Source: Bathymodiolus azoricus thioautotrophic gill symbiont
GTDB lineage: Bacteria; Pseudomonadota; Gammaproteobacteria; PS1; Pseudothioglobaceae
Reading direction: 5' to 3'
DNA: 6,510 nt
Assembly: GCF_001298715.1 (NCBI RefSeq)
Contig: NZ_CDSC02000242.1
Span: forward strand, 1-6,510
Positions 1 to 6,508 of the stretch are shown here, piece by piece (position 1 is the first letter of the stretch; every line of letters starts with the position of its first letter). The notes beneath the pieces are model-generated. The model saw only the letters and a program-made list of their open reading frames with translations. It was not told the DNA's origin and made no database searches. A program made the translations under genes and the position numbers.

Positions 1-51
1 ATTGTTATAAATCAATGTTTTGTGTGGTTTTTAAGGGTTGACTATTTACCT

Positions 52-399
52 TCACAGCGATAATGTTTTTTCTAAAATTAAAATATCACGACTACTTTTG
101 CCAATTCTCTTGGCAAGTTGTTTTTGACTCGGTCCTTGATGAAATCTTTTGGTTTTTTGCAGTTTTGGTTTTGTTATATTGCCAATAAAACAAAAATCGG
201 CAAGTGGTGGGCAGTATTTTAGTGGGATGTTTTTGATTTTATCATTTTCCCACCGGCAGATTGTTGTAGTATTTACACCAAATTTTTCAGCCGACTGTAA
301 TTGTGAAATTTATTGTTTGAGTCTCTTGGATTTTATGTGTTCACCTAGTGTATTTAAGAGCTTTGTATGGCGCAATTTAACCTTAAGAAACCTTTGCAT
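52..399 (-). pseudogene. Decayed double helix-turn-helix (XRE-type) regulator with an internal stop
   Basis: Read on the minus strand from an ATG at 399-397, one frame runs 115 positions to a TGA at 54-52 and is broken only by a TAA at 312-310 (codon 30). The frame matches from memory a common family of roughly 100-residue proteobacterial HTH proteins with two tandem HTH units. The first unit shows LGEHIKSKRL (18-27), then AEKFGV (37-42) and ICRWEN (47-52). A linker with P-x-x-x-x-P-x-x-x-F spacing follows at 59-71. The second unit shows GPSQKQLAKRIG (89-100) and ILILEK (106-111). The stop sits where the family normally has glycine between helices 1 and 2. The linker is about six residues shorter than I expect, suggesting an in-frame deletion. 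No Shine-Dalgarno sequence precedes the ATG. It lies just past the alaS terminator on the same strand. Family membership is inferred from motif order; loss of function is inferred from the stop. Full readthrough or a sequencing error are the alternatives. Confidence 0.66.
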
Positions 400-418
400 A
401 AATAGGAGTAATCATCAT

Positions 419-439
419 AAACCCGCTTGAAGCGGGTTT
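419..439. terminator. Hairpin terminator at the 3' end of alaS, possibly bidirectional
   Basis: A perfect 9-bp inverted repeat (419-427 with 431-439) with a TGA triloop has a GC-rich core (CCCGC/GCGGG). It begins seven bases past the alaS stop codon, in the position of an intrinsic terminator. On the minus strand, the direction of alaS, the arm ends in only three T residues, followed by ATGATGATT. On the plus strand the arm runs into TTTTTATTG, a better U-tract. It may therefore stop transcription from both sides, and is stronger by this criterion for transcripts arriving on the plus strand. Confidence 0.8.
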
Positions 440-446
440 TTATTGT

Positions 447-3044
447 CTAAATTAGCCCCTTAACTGAAGCCAATGCTTCATCTACCTTACTAGATTCTGT
501 ACCGCCACCCTGCGCCATATCTGGACGACCACCGCCCTTACCACCAACTTGTTGCGCAACATGATTAAGGATTTTTCCTGCTTGGTATTTATCAGTTAAA
601 TCTTTGGTAACACCAGCAACCAATGATACTTTATTGCCACTAACAGCTGCTAATACGATAACTGCTGAACCGAGTTTATCTTTAAGTTTGTCGACAATAT
701 CGCGCAAATCTTTGCCATTCACCCCTTCTACAACACTAGCGAGTACAGATACGCCATTCACACCTTGCGCTTGGTTAACCAAATCATCACCTTGGTTGCT
801 GGCAAGTTGTTTTTGCATAGAAACAATTTGCTTTTCTAATTCTTTTTGTTGTTTTATTAACTGTGCTACTTTTTCTACAACTTGTACACTACTTGACTTG
901 GTCATCTGTGCAATTTGATTCAAGTTATCTTGTGTTTGATTATCAAACTGATAAGCACTATAACCCGTAACTGCTTCAATACGACGCACACCAGCAGAAA
1001 CACCGCCTTCTGAGGTAATTCTAAACAATCCAATATCGCCAAGTTGATTGACATGAGTGCCACCACAAAGCTCTACTGAAAAATCGTCTTTACCCATAGT
1101 TAAAACCCGTACAGTATCGCCATATTTTTCACCAAACAGTGCCACTGCACCTTTCTTTTTAGCGGTGTCAATATCGCTAACATCGGTATGCACTTTAGTA
1201 TTAGCTAAAATTTTACGATTGACCATACCTTCAATTTTATCAATTTCAACTTTGTTAATTACCTCATCATGTGAGAAATCAAAACGCAGTTTTTCACTAT
1301 CAACCAATGAGCCTTTTTGCGTTACCGTTTCGCCTAAAACCGTGCGCAATGCAGCGTGTAATAAATGCGTGGCTGAGTGATTTCTAGCAATGCATTTGCG
1401 AGATTTTTTATCAACGACAGCTGCTAACACATCACCTACTTTTAAAATACCTTTATTTAAAATACCGTGATGCTCAAATGCACCTGATTTTTGTTTCTGT
1501 GTATTGCTAACTACAAACGCAACCGTATCATTTGAGAGTATGCCACAGTCACCAATTTGTCCTCCTGACTCGGCATAAAAACTTGAAGTAGCAAGCACAA
1601 CAATACCGTGCTCGCCTGCTTCAATTTGTTCCACCAATTCGCCTTCTTTAATAAGGGCTTGTACTGAGGAGGAACTTTCCAACTGCTCATAGCCTAAAAA
1701 CTGTGTTTGTTCGCTAATATCAACGCCTTTTTGCAGGGTTTTAAAGTCCCCTGCTTGACGGGCTCGATCGCGTTGCTTGGTCATTTCAATTTCAAAGCCA
1801 ACCATATCAATGGTTAAACTATGCTCTCGTGCTACATCAGCAGTTAAATCAGCTGGAAAGCCATAGGTATCATAAAGTTTAAATACAGTTTCACCGTCAA
1901 TCTCATTGCCTTTAAGTTGAGTAATCGCTGCGGTTAAAATCCCCATACCTTGGTCTAGTGTCTGTGCAAATCTTTGCTCTTCTCGCTTTAATACTTTTTC
2001 AACATTTGCCAAAGCTTTTTTGAGTTCTGGGTAGGCATCTTTAAGTTCTAATGCCAAAACTGGCGCTAAACGATAGAAAAATACTTTATTAATACCAATT
2101 TTATGCCCGTGACGAATGGCACGACGAATAATGCGTCTGAGCACATAACCACGCCCTTCATTGGATGGAATCACACCATCTACCACCATAAATGCAGTTG
2201 AACGAATATGATCAGCAATCACGCGCACTGAGGCATTATCTTGCTTAATACCACCGTCTTCTTTGGTTAATCCAACAATGGCTTTGGTTAAGGTTTTAAA
2301 GCCATCGGTGTCATAATTATTATTTTTGTGTTGCAATACCGCAGCCAGGCGCTCAAGCCCCATGCCTGTATCCACACAAGGTGCAGCGAGTGGCTTAAGA
2401 TAGCCATCTTCTTGCTTATCATATTGGGTAAAGACCAAATTCCAAATTTCAATATATCTATCACCATCTTCATCAGCATGCCCCGGTGGTCCACCTGCAA
2501 TATTTTCACCATGGTCATAAAAGATCTCACTGGATGGACCGCACGGACCAGTATCACCCATTTGCCAAAAGTTGTCTTTAGCGCCACAACGAGAAATGCG
2601 ATTTCTAGGGAATCCGATTTCATTCACCCAAATATCTTCCGCTTCATCGTCTTCTTCAAATACACTAACCCAAAGCTTTTCTTTAGGTAGTCTAAGTTCA
2701 ACCGTTAAAAACTCCCAAGCGTATTGAATCGCCTCGCGTTTGAAATAATCACCAAATGAAAAATTACCCAACATTTCAAAAAAAGTATGATGGCGCGCGG
2801 TGTAACCTACATTCTCTAAATCATTATGTTTGCCCCCTGCACGCACGCACCTTTGACAACTCGCTGCACGATTATAAGGGCGTTTTTCCACGCCACTGAA
2901 CACATCTTTAAACGGCACCATGCCAGCATTAACAAATAATAAAGTTTTGTCATTATGCGGAATGAGTGAAGCACTTGGCTCAATAGTGTGTCCTTTTGAT
3001 GCATAAAAATCTAAGAATTTTTGTCTAATTTGTGCCGTTTTCAT
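447..3044 (-). CDS. alaS: Alanyl-tRNA synthetase
   Basis: This class II aminoacyl-tRNA synthetase charges tRNA-Ala with alanine in the cytoplasm and hydrolyses Ser- and Gly-tRNA-Ala by editing. The 865-residue product is close to the E. coli length of 876 and appears intact. The catalytic core (about 1-240) shows QRCVRAGGKHNDLENVG (64-80), motif 2 around RHHTFFEMLGNFSFGDYF (84-101), GDTGPCGPSSE (163-173) and motif 3, DTGMGLER (225-232). The tRNA-recognition region includes NEGRGYVLRRIIRRAIRHG (295-313). The editing domain keeps its metal ligands: H556 and H560 in NHSATH, and C660 and H664 in CGGTH. A polar coiled-coil-like stretch (about 717-750) precedes the C-Ala domain, which ends with GGKGGGRPDMAQGGG (834-848). 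The start is supported by alignment of MKTAQIRQKFLDFYASKGH to the family N-terminus. It follows yciO by 38 bases and has no strong Shine-Dalgarno sequence. It is last in the probable rnm-yciO-alaS operon and is followed by a hairpin. Confidence 0.98.
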   Translation of the reverse strand: MKTAQIRQKFLDFYASKGHTIEPSASLIPHNDKTLLFVNAGMVPFKDVFSGVEKRPYNRAASCQRCVRAGGKHNDLENVGYTARHHTFFEMLGNFSFGDYFKREAIQYAWEFLTVELRLPKEKLWVSVFEEDDEAEDIWVNEIGFPRNRISRCGAKDNFWQMGDTGPCGPSSEIFYDHGENIAGGPPGHADEDGDRYIEIWNLVFTQYDKQEDGYLKPLAAPCVDTGMGLERLAAVLQHKNNNYDTDGFKTLTKAIVGLTKEDGGIKQDNASVRVIADHIRSTAFMVVDGVIPSNEGRGYVLRRIIRRAIRHGHKIGINKVFFYRLAPVLALELKDAYPELKKALANVEKVLKREEQRFAQTLDQGMGILTAAITQLKGNEIDGETVFKLYDTYGFPADLTADVAREHSLTIDMVGFEIEMTKQRDRARQAGDFKTLQKGVDISEQTQFLGYEQLESSSSVQALIKEGELVEQIEAGEHGIVVLATSSFYAESGGQIGDCGILSNDTVAFVVSNTQKQKSGAFEHHGILNKGILKVGDVLAAVVDKKSRKCIARNHSATHLLHAALRTVLGETVTQKGSLVDSEKLRFDFSHDEVINKVEIDKIEGMVNRKILANTKVHTDVSDIDTAKKKGAVALFGEKYGDTVRVLTMGKDDFSVELCGGTHVNQLGDIGLFRITSEGGVSAGVRRIEAVTGYSAYQFDNQTQDNLNQIAQMTKSSSVQVVEKVAQLIKQQKELEKQIVSMQKQLASNQGDDLVNQAQGVNGVSVLASVVEGVNGKDLRDIVDKLKDKLGSAVIVLAAVSGNKVSLVAGVTKDLTDKYQAGKILNHVAQQVGGKGGGRPDMAQGGGTESSKVDEALASVKGLI

Positions 3045-3081
3045 TGTAATACTTTAATAACTAAAAAAAATAAAGGATTGA

Positions 3082-3087
3082 ATTATA
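3082..3087 (-). promoter_or_regulatory. Possible internal -10 box for alaS
   Basis: A perfect TATAAT on the minus strand overlaps the yciO stop codon and lies 37 bases before the alaS ATG. The upstream GCGACA matches four of six bases of a -35 box, but the spacing is 15 bp, shorter than the preferred 17. It could give alaS its own transcript in addition to readthrough from yciO. In AT-rich DNA such a hexamer can arise by chance, so this is a weak call. Confidence 0.3.
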
Positions 3088-3700
3088 CTGAAATGAGCGA
3101 GGTGTCGCCCGCACCTTGGCGAATAATTTCAACACTATCACCTGATAAATCAATGACTGTAGTTGGTTCTGGCGGACAATAACCACCATCAATAATCATA
3201 TCAACTTGCTTATCCAACGCCTCACGCACATCGTAAATATGATAGAACTCACGCCCCTTTAAAATCAGAGAAACGCTCACAAGTGGCTCATTCAGTGCTT
3301 CTAAAATGGATTGAACCACACTGTGAGCGGATATTCTTAAGCCAATGGTTTTTTTCTTAGGGTGTAGTAGGCGTTTTGGCACATCACGAGTGCCTGCTAA
3401 AATAAAGGTGTAAGCCCCAGGCAAGATTTTTTTTAATAAGCGAAAGGCATTATTGTCCAACTTTGCATACTCGCCAATATGAGATAAGTCACGCATCATT
3501 AGAGTAAAGTCGTGTCGCTTAGACAAGTTACGAATACACCTAATTCGCTCCAAGCCTTTTTTATTGCCCATTGCTGTACCTAATGCATAACCAGAATCCG
3601 TTGGATAGACAATTACACCACCCGCATTGAATTCATCTACCACTTGTTTAAGCAAGCGATTTTGTGGATTCTGCGCGTGAATTTCCAATAATTTTGCCAT
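3083..3700 (-). CDS. yciO: YciO-type threonylcarbamoyl-AMP synthase-fold protein (TsaC/Sua5/YrdC superfamily)
   Basis: The product belongs to the YrdC/Sua5/TsaC fold, a positively grooved domain that in TsaC makes threonylcarbamoyl-AMP for the t6A37 tRNA modification. The sequence is much closer to the YciO branch, as I recall E. coli YciO: HAQNPQNRLL (8-17), GGVIVYPTDSGYALG (27-41), DFTLMMRDLS (64-73), LPGAYTFIL (93-101), KTIGLRIS (117-124), PTTVIDLS (179-186) and RQGAGD (194-199). The TsaC S-x-N signature reads S-V-S-L (142-145), so its Asn is replaced, as in YciO. The role of YciO is less settled than that of TsaC, so t6A synthesis should not be assumed. I chose the ATG at 3700 (205 residues). 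A GGAGAG lies seven bases upstream, the ATG overlaps the previous stop as TAATG, and the E. coli YciO N-terminus aligns there. An in-frame ATG five codons earlier would add MERLV inside the upstream gene. Confidence 0.92.
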   Translation of the reverse strand: MAKLLEIHAQNPQNRLLKQVVDEFNAGGVIVYPTDSGYALGTAMGNKKGLERIRCIRNLSKRHDFTLMMRDLSHIGEYAKLDNNAFRLLKKILPGAYTFILAGTRDVPKRLLHPKKKTIGLRISAHSVVQSILEALNEPLVSVSLILKGREFYHIYDVREALDKQVDMIIDGGYCPPEPTTVIDLSGDSVEIIRQGAGDTSLISV

Positions 3701-3713
3701 TACCAATCTCTCC
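3693..3713 (-). promoter_or_regulatory. TAATG stop-start overlap with Shine-Dalgarno for yciO
   Basis: On the minus strand, GGAGAG lies within the last codons of the upstream gene, followed after seven bases by ATG. That ATG shares its A with the upstream TAA stop at 3702-3700. This arrangement is typical of translational coupling and is the clearest ribosome binding site in the window. It fixes the yciO start at 3700 rather than at the earlier in-frame ATG at 3715. Confidence 0.75.
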
Positions 3714-4524
3714 ATAATGCTCTATCAGGATTAGAAAAATCCTTTAAACACCCAATTTTAATTCTCTGATTATTCCAACCATGGTAATCTGAACCACAAG
3801 AATGCAATAATTCATGTTCATTTGCCCACTTTGACATTAAGGTAATTTCGCCGTCCGTGCTATGGGCAGTTATAACTTCCACGCCATCAAGTCCAGCATT
3901 TGATAAGTGCGAAAGCATTCGTTGAATTTTAGTATTAGTCATACGATAACGCAAAGGATGTGCCAATACTGCTACACCACCTGCGGCATGAATCCACTTA
4001 ATCACTTCATCAAACCGCGCCCATTTCCCGCCAACACCGCCAGGTTTTTTACCTGTTAAGAATCGTCTAAATACAGATTTCATATCTTTGCAAATGCCTT
4101 CTTGAATGAGCATTTGTGCAAAATGCGTACGCGTTATCATATCGGTCTTGGCAAGTGCTTGGGTTTTTTCCATTGCACCCACCACACCTGCACCGCCCAA
4201 ACTACGCGCCATTTTTTCAGCTCTAGTTTTGCGAAAATCTTGATGTTGCTTTAATCCCGAACGCAAAATCGGATTATCTTTATCAATATTAAGTCCAACA
4301 ATATGAATGGTCATCTTACTCCACATGGCTGATATTTCAACACCATGTACCAACTTAATATTCTGGTTATTCGCTTCTTGTTGTGCCTCAATTAGCCCAT
4401 CAGTTGTATCATGGTCGGTAAGCGCAAATACATTGCACCCCGATTCTTTTGCCAGACATACCACTTCGCTGGGTGATAAAACGCCATCGGAATAATAGGA
4501 ATGGTTATGTAAATCAATTGTCAT
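3700..4524 (-). CDS. rnm: PHP-domain 5'-3' exonuclease, RNase AM (YciV/TrpH) family
   Basis: The protein matches the PHP-family YciV/TrpH group. The E. coli member, RNase AM, is a metal-dependent 5'-3' exonuclease that trims the 5' end of 5S and other rRNAs and degrades small oligonucleotides. The metal-site motifs are all present, numbered from the chosen start: DLHNHS (4-9), SDG (12-14), LTDHDTTDG (36-44), HGVEIS (60-65), HIVGLNID (74-81), TRTHFAQ (131-137), VLAHPLRY (186-193) and CGSDYHG (243-249). Length is 274 residues against 293 in E. coli. I chose ATG 4524 because MTIDLHNHSYYSDG fits the family N-terminus. An in-frame ATG at 4557 would add 11 mostly hydrophobic residues that the family does not predict and would put the start nearly at glmS. 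It overlaps yciO by one base, the same pair as in E. coli. Biochemical activity here is inferred from the family. Confidence 0.93.
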   Translation of the reverse strand: MTIDLHNHSYYSDGVLSPSEVVCLAKESGCNVFALTDHDTTDGLIEAQQEANNQNIKLVHGVEISAMWSKMTIHIVGLNIDKDNPILRSGLKQHQDFRKTRAEKMARSLGGAGVVGAMEKTQALAKTDMITRTHFAQMLIQEGICKDMKSVFRRFLTGKKPGGVGGKWARFDEVIKWIHAAGGVAVLAHPLRYRMTNTKIQRMLSHLSNAGLDGVEVITAHSTDGEITLMSKWANEHELLHSCGSDYHGWNNQRIKIGCLKDFSNPDRALWRDW

Positions 4525-4577
4525 AAGTGTTATTATATTGACTATAATTTCAAACATTAATCTTAATTATTGTTTAT
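4518..4577. promoter_or_regulatory. Divergent promoter region between rnm and glmS
   Basis: Only 53 bases (4525-4577) separate the chosen rnm start from the glmS ATG, so both promoters must lie here or inside the genes. On the plus strand a perfect TATAAT is at 4543-4548. Candidate -35 elements are TTGTCA at 4518-4523 (19-bp spacer) or TCATAA at 4521-4526 (16-bp spacer), giving glmS a leader of about 20 bases. On the minus strand a perfect TATAAT (4537-4532) ends seven bases before the rnm ATG, without a good -35. The two -10 boxes are five bases apart, so polymerases could not occupy both. The assignments come from reading hexamers by eye in AT-rich DNA. Confidence 0.4.
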
Positions 4578-6419
4578 ATGTGCGGAATTGTTGGCGGTAT
4601 TTGTCAAAACAATATTACACCCCTCTTAATTGATGGCTTAAAACACCTGGAATATCGTGGTTACGACTCGGCAGGTTTGGTTGTGCTAACACACGATAAT
4701 GTACTACAACGCGCAAGAGCAGCAGGAAAAGTTACCAATCTTGAAGGTTGCATTAATGCAGAAATAGTCAATGGTACGATTGGTATTGCTCATACTCGCT
4801 GGGCAACGCATGGCAAACCTTCTACAAAAAACGCACACCCTCATATTTGTAACGATAGCGTTGGCGTGGTACATAATGGCATTATTGAGAATTTTTTAGC
4901 GCTTAAAACCCAGCAACAGGTGCAAGGCTATCGCTTTACTTCAGATACTGATACTGAGGTGATTGCACACGGCATTCACCAAGCATTAAAAAAATGTGGC
5001 ACTTTATTAGAGGCGGTGCAAACTGCCATTACTACTTTCCAAGGTGCCTATGGTGTTGGCGTGATCTCACCACAACACCCAGGACATATTGTCGCTGCTA
5101 GAAGTGGCTCACCTTTGGTAATCGGCTTGGGTGATAAGGGTAATTTTATCGCTTCAGATCAAATGGCATTAATTAGCATCACCAAGCAATTTATATTCTT
5201 GGAGGAAGGTGATATTGCTGATATTACTAAAGATTCTGTGACTATTTTTGACAAAAATGGCACAAAAGTTGAAAGAGAAATCAAAATCTCAAAACTTAAA
5301 AAAGGGCAAATCTCAAAAGGTGATTATGCACATTATATGCAAAAAGAAATCTTTGAACAGCCGCAAGCCATCAGCGACACATTAGAATCTCGTATCACCA
5401 AAGACAAGGTACTAATATCAGCTTTTGGTCACGAAGCAAAAACCATATTTAAAAAAATTGAACATGTGCAAATCATCGCCTGTGGTACGAGCTATAACGC
5501 AGGTTTAGTGGCTAAATACTGGCTGGAAGATATTGCCAGGATACCTACTCATATTGAAGTTGCTAGTGAATATCGCTATCGTAATCCAATTATTTTAGAC
5601 AATACTTTATTTGTTACCATTTCTCAAAGTGGTGAAACAGCCGATACCTTGGAAGCACTTCGAACCGTTAAAAAATGCAATAAAAAAATTTATTCGTTAA
5701 CAATTTGTAACAGCGCTGAATCAAGTTTGACTCGCGAATCAGAGCTCACTTTCTTAACCCATGCAGGTCCTGAAATCGGCGTGGCAAGCACTAAGGCATT
5801 CACCACACAATTAGTATCATTAGCGCTACTATCAGTTGCCCTTGGCAGATGCCACAACCAAGTATCAAAGGAGCAAGAGGCTTCCATTGTTGACGGACTA
5901 AATCGCCTGCCAAATTTAATCAAAAAAACGCTTGAGCAAGAAGACCAAATTATTGAGCTTGCCAAAACCTTTAAAAACAAGTTCAACGCATTGTTCCTAG
6001 GCAGAGGCTCAATGCACGCCATCGCCATGGAAGGCGCACTTAAACTCAAAGAAATTAGCTATATCCACGCTGAAGCTTATCCTGCAGGTGAACTCAAACA
6101 TGGTCCGATTGCCTTGATTGACAAAGATACACCCGTGATTGTTGTGGCTCCAAATGATGAATTATTAGACAAATTGAAATCCAACTTACAAGAAGTCAAA
6201 TCTCGTGGTTCACATATGATTGTGTTTGAAGACGAAGCTTCAAATATTGAGCCAATGGAGGGCATGAGCATCATTCCCACCACACACAACTTAGGACGCA
6301 TCACTGCCCCAATCATCTTTACTATCCCATTGCAATTGTTAAGTTATCATGTAGCATTGATTAAAGGCACCGATGTTGACCAGCCAAGGAATTTAGCCAA
6401 ATCAGTAACGGTTGAATAA
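4578..6419 (+). CDS. glmS: Glutamine--fructose-6-phosphate aminotransferase (isomerising)
   Basis: GlmS converts fructose-6-phosphate and glutamine to glucosamine-6-phosphate and glutamate, the first committed step to UDP-GlcNAc for peptidoglycan and lipopolysaccharide. The 613-residue product is close to E. coli's 609 and intact. The N-terminal glutaminase domain (about 1-240) has the catalytic Cys2 in MCGIVGG, LEYRGYDSAG (24-33), HTRWATHG (72-79), VHNGIIEN (98-105) and SDTDTE (122-127). Two SIS sugar-isomerase domains follow: ACGTSYNAG (301-309) and ISQSGETADT (348-357), then GVASTKAFTTQL (401-412), GRGSMHAIAMEGALKLKEIS (475-494) and HAEAYPAGELKHGP (497-510). The conserved tail DQPRNLAKSVTVE ends the protein. 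The start is fixed by the need for Cys at position 2. No Shine-Dalgarno is visible. No glmU is adjacent, and the leader is too short to hold an E. coli-like GlmZ-responsive element or a glmS ribozyme. A hairpin begins one base after the stop. Confidence 0.98.
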   Translation: MCGIVGGICQNNITPLLIDGLKHLEYRGYDSAGLVVLTHDNVLQRARAAGKVTNLEGCINAEIVNGTIGIAHTRWATHGKPSTKNAHPHICNDSVGVVHNGIIENFLALKTQQQVQGYRFTSDTDTEVIAHGIHQALKKCGTLLEAVQTAITTFQGAYGVGVISPQHPGHIVAARSGSPLVIGLGDKGNFIASDQMALISITKQFIFLEEGDIADITKDSVTIFDKNGTKVEREIKISKLKKGQISKGDYAHYMQKEIFEQPQAISDTLESRITKDKVLISAFGHEAKTIFKKIEHVQIIACGTSYNAGLVAKYWLEDIARIPTHIEVASEYRYRNPIILDNTLFVTISQSGETADTLEALRTVKKCNKKIYSLTICNSAESSLTRESELTFLTHAGPEIGVASTKAFTTQLVSLALLSVALGRCHNQVSKEQEASIVDGLNRLPNLIKKTLEQEDQIIELAKTFKNKFNALFLGRGSMHAIAMEGALKLKEISYIHAEAYPAGELKHGPIALIDKDTPVIVVAPNDELLDKLKSNLQEVKSRGSHMIVFEDEASNIEPMEGMSIIPTTHNLGRITAPIIFTIPLQLLSYHVALIKGTDVDQPRNLAKSVTVE

Positions 6420-6465
6420 TATTAACTCGGCATTAAACACACGGTATTTTAATGTTGAGTTAATA
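6420..6465 (+). repeat. Long AT-rich stem-loop directly after glmS
   Basis: The arms 6420-6437 and 6448-6465 form an uninterrupted 18-bp stem around a 10-base loop (CACACGGTAT). Sixteen pairs are Watson-Crick. The other two, 6429 with 6456 and 6430 with 6455, are G-T in DNA. These are G-U pairs in plus-strand RNA but would be C-A mismatches in minus-strand RNA, so the structure best fits the 3' end of the glmS transcript. It starts one base after the stop codon. It is AT-rich and not followed by a T-run, so it is not a textbook intrinsic terminator. It could still end transcription, protect the mRNA end, or be a remnant of a repeat. Confidence 0.7.
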
Positions 6466-6508
6466 CCCTATCAAGTTTATCATCATATTTGAGCAAACTT
6501 TCTTGGTA
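6449..6508 (-). CDS. Possible C-terminal end of a convergent gene entering from the right edge
   Basis: On the minus strand one frame is open from the window edge to a TAA at 6451-6449, ending YDDKLDRVLTQH. The composition (alternating charged and leucine-rich residues, helix-like) resembles a real protein end more than the other two frames do. It is only 19 codons long and matches no family I recognise. If real, its last codons lie in the right arm of the hairpin, making this a tight convergent junction with glmS, where a shared bidirectional terminator would be expected. Chance is a serious alternative. Confidence 0.3.
   Translation of the reverse strand, partial: YQESLLKYDDKLDRVLTQH

Noticed and set aside
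38..66. TTGACT and TAATGT at 17-bp spacing on the plus strand, resembling a promoter
   Set aside because: The -10 matches only three of six bases and no plus-strand gene follows before the terminator hairpin.
149..430. A 93-codon open frame on the plus strand
   Set aside because: Its Cys- and Phe-rich translation resembles no family, it runs into the alaS terminator, and the opposite strand of the same DNA carries recognisable HTH motifs.
112..815. A shared 15-base word (GGCAAGTTGTTTTTG) at 112-126 and 801-815
   Set aside because: On the minus strand both copies encode Gln-Lys-Gln-Leu-Ala, once in the HTH remnant and once in the alaS coiled coil. The flanks differ, so common codon choice explains it better than duplication.
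2288..2690. Open frames of about 110-120 codons on both strands inside alaS
   Set aside because: They lie wholly within the conserved AlaRS catalytic and tRNA-recognition coding region and have no family-like motifs; they are shadows of alaS.
4525..4557. Upstream in-frame ATG at 4557 as the rnm start
   Set aside because: It adds 11 residues (MFEIIVNIITL) not expected from the family, has no Shine-Dalgarno, and would overlap the likely promoters for both genes.
4525..4577. A glmS ribozyme or E. coli-like GlmZ target site upstream of glmS
   Set aside because: The spacer is 53 bases with no GC-rich or pseudoknot-like structure, far too short for the ribozyme, and there is no preceding glmU.
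5690..6316. Minus-strand open frames inside glmS
   Set aside because: They are antisense to the conserved SIS domains and show no domain motifs of their own.
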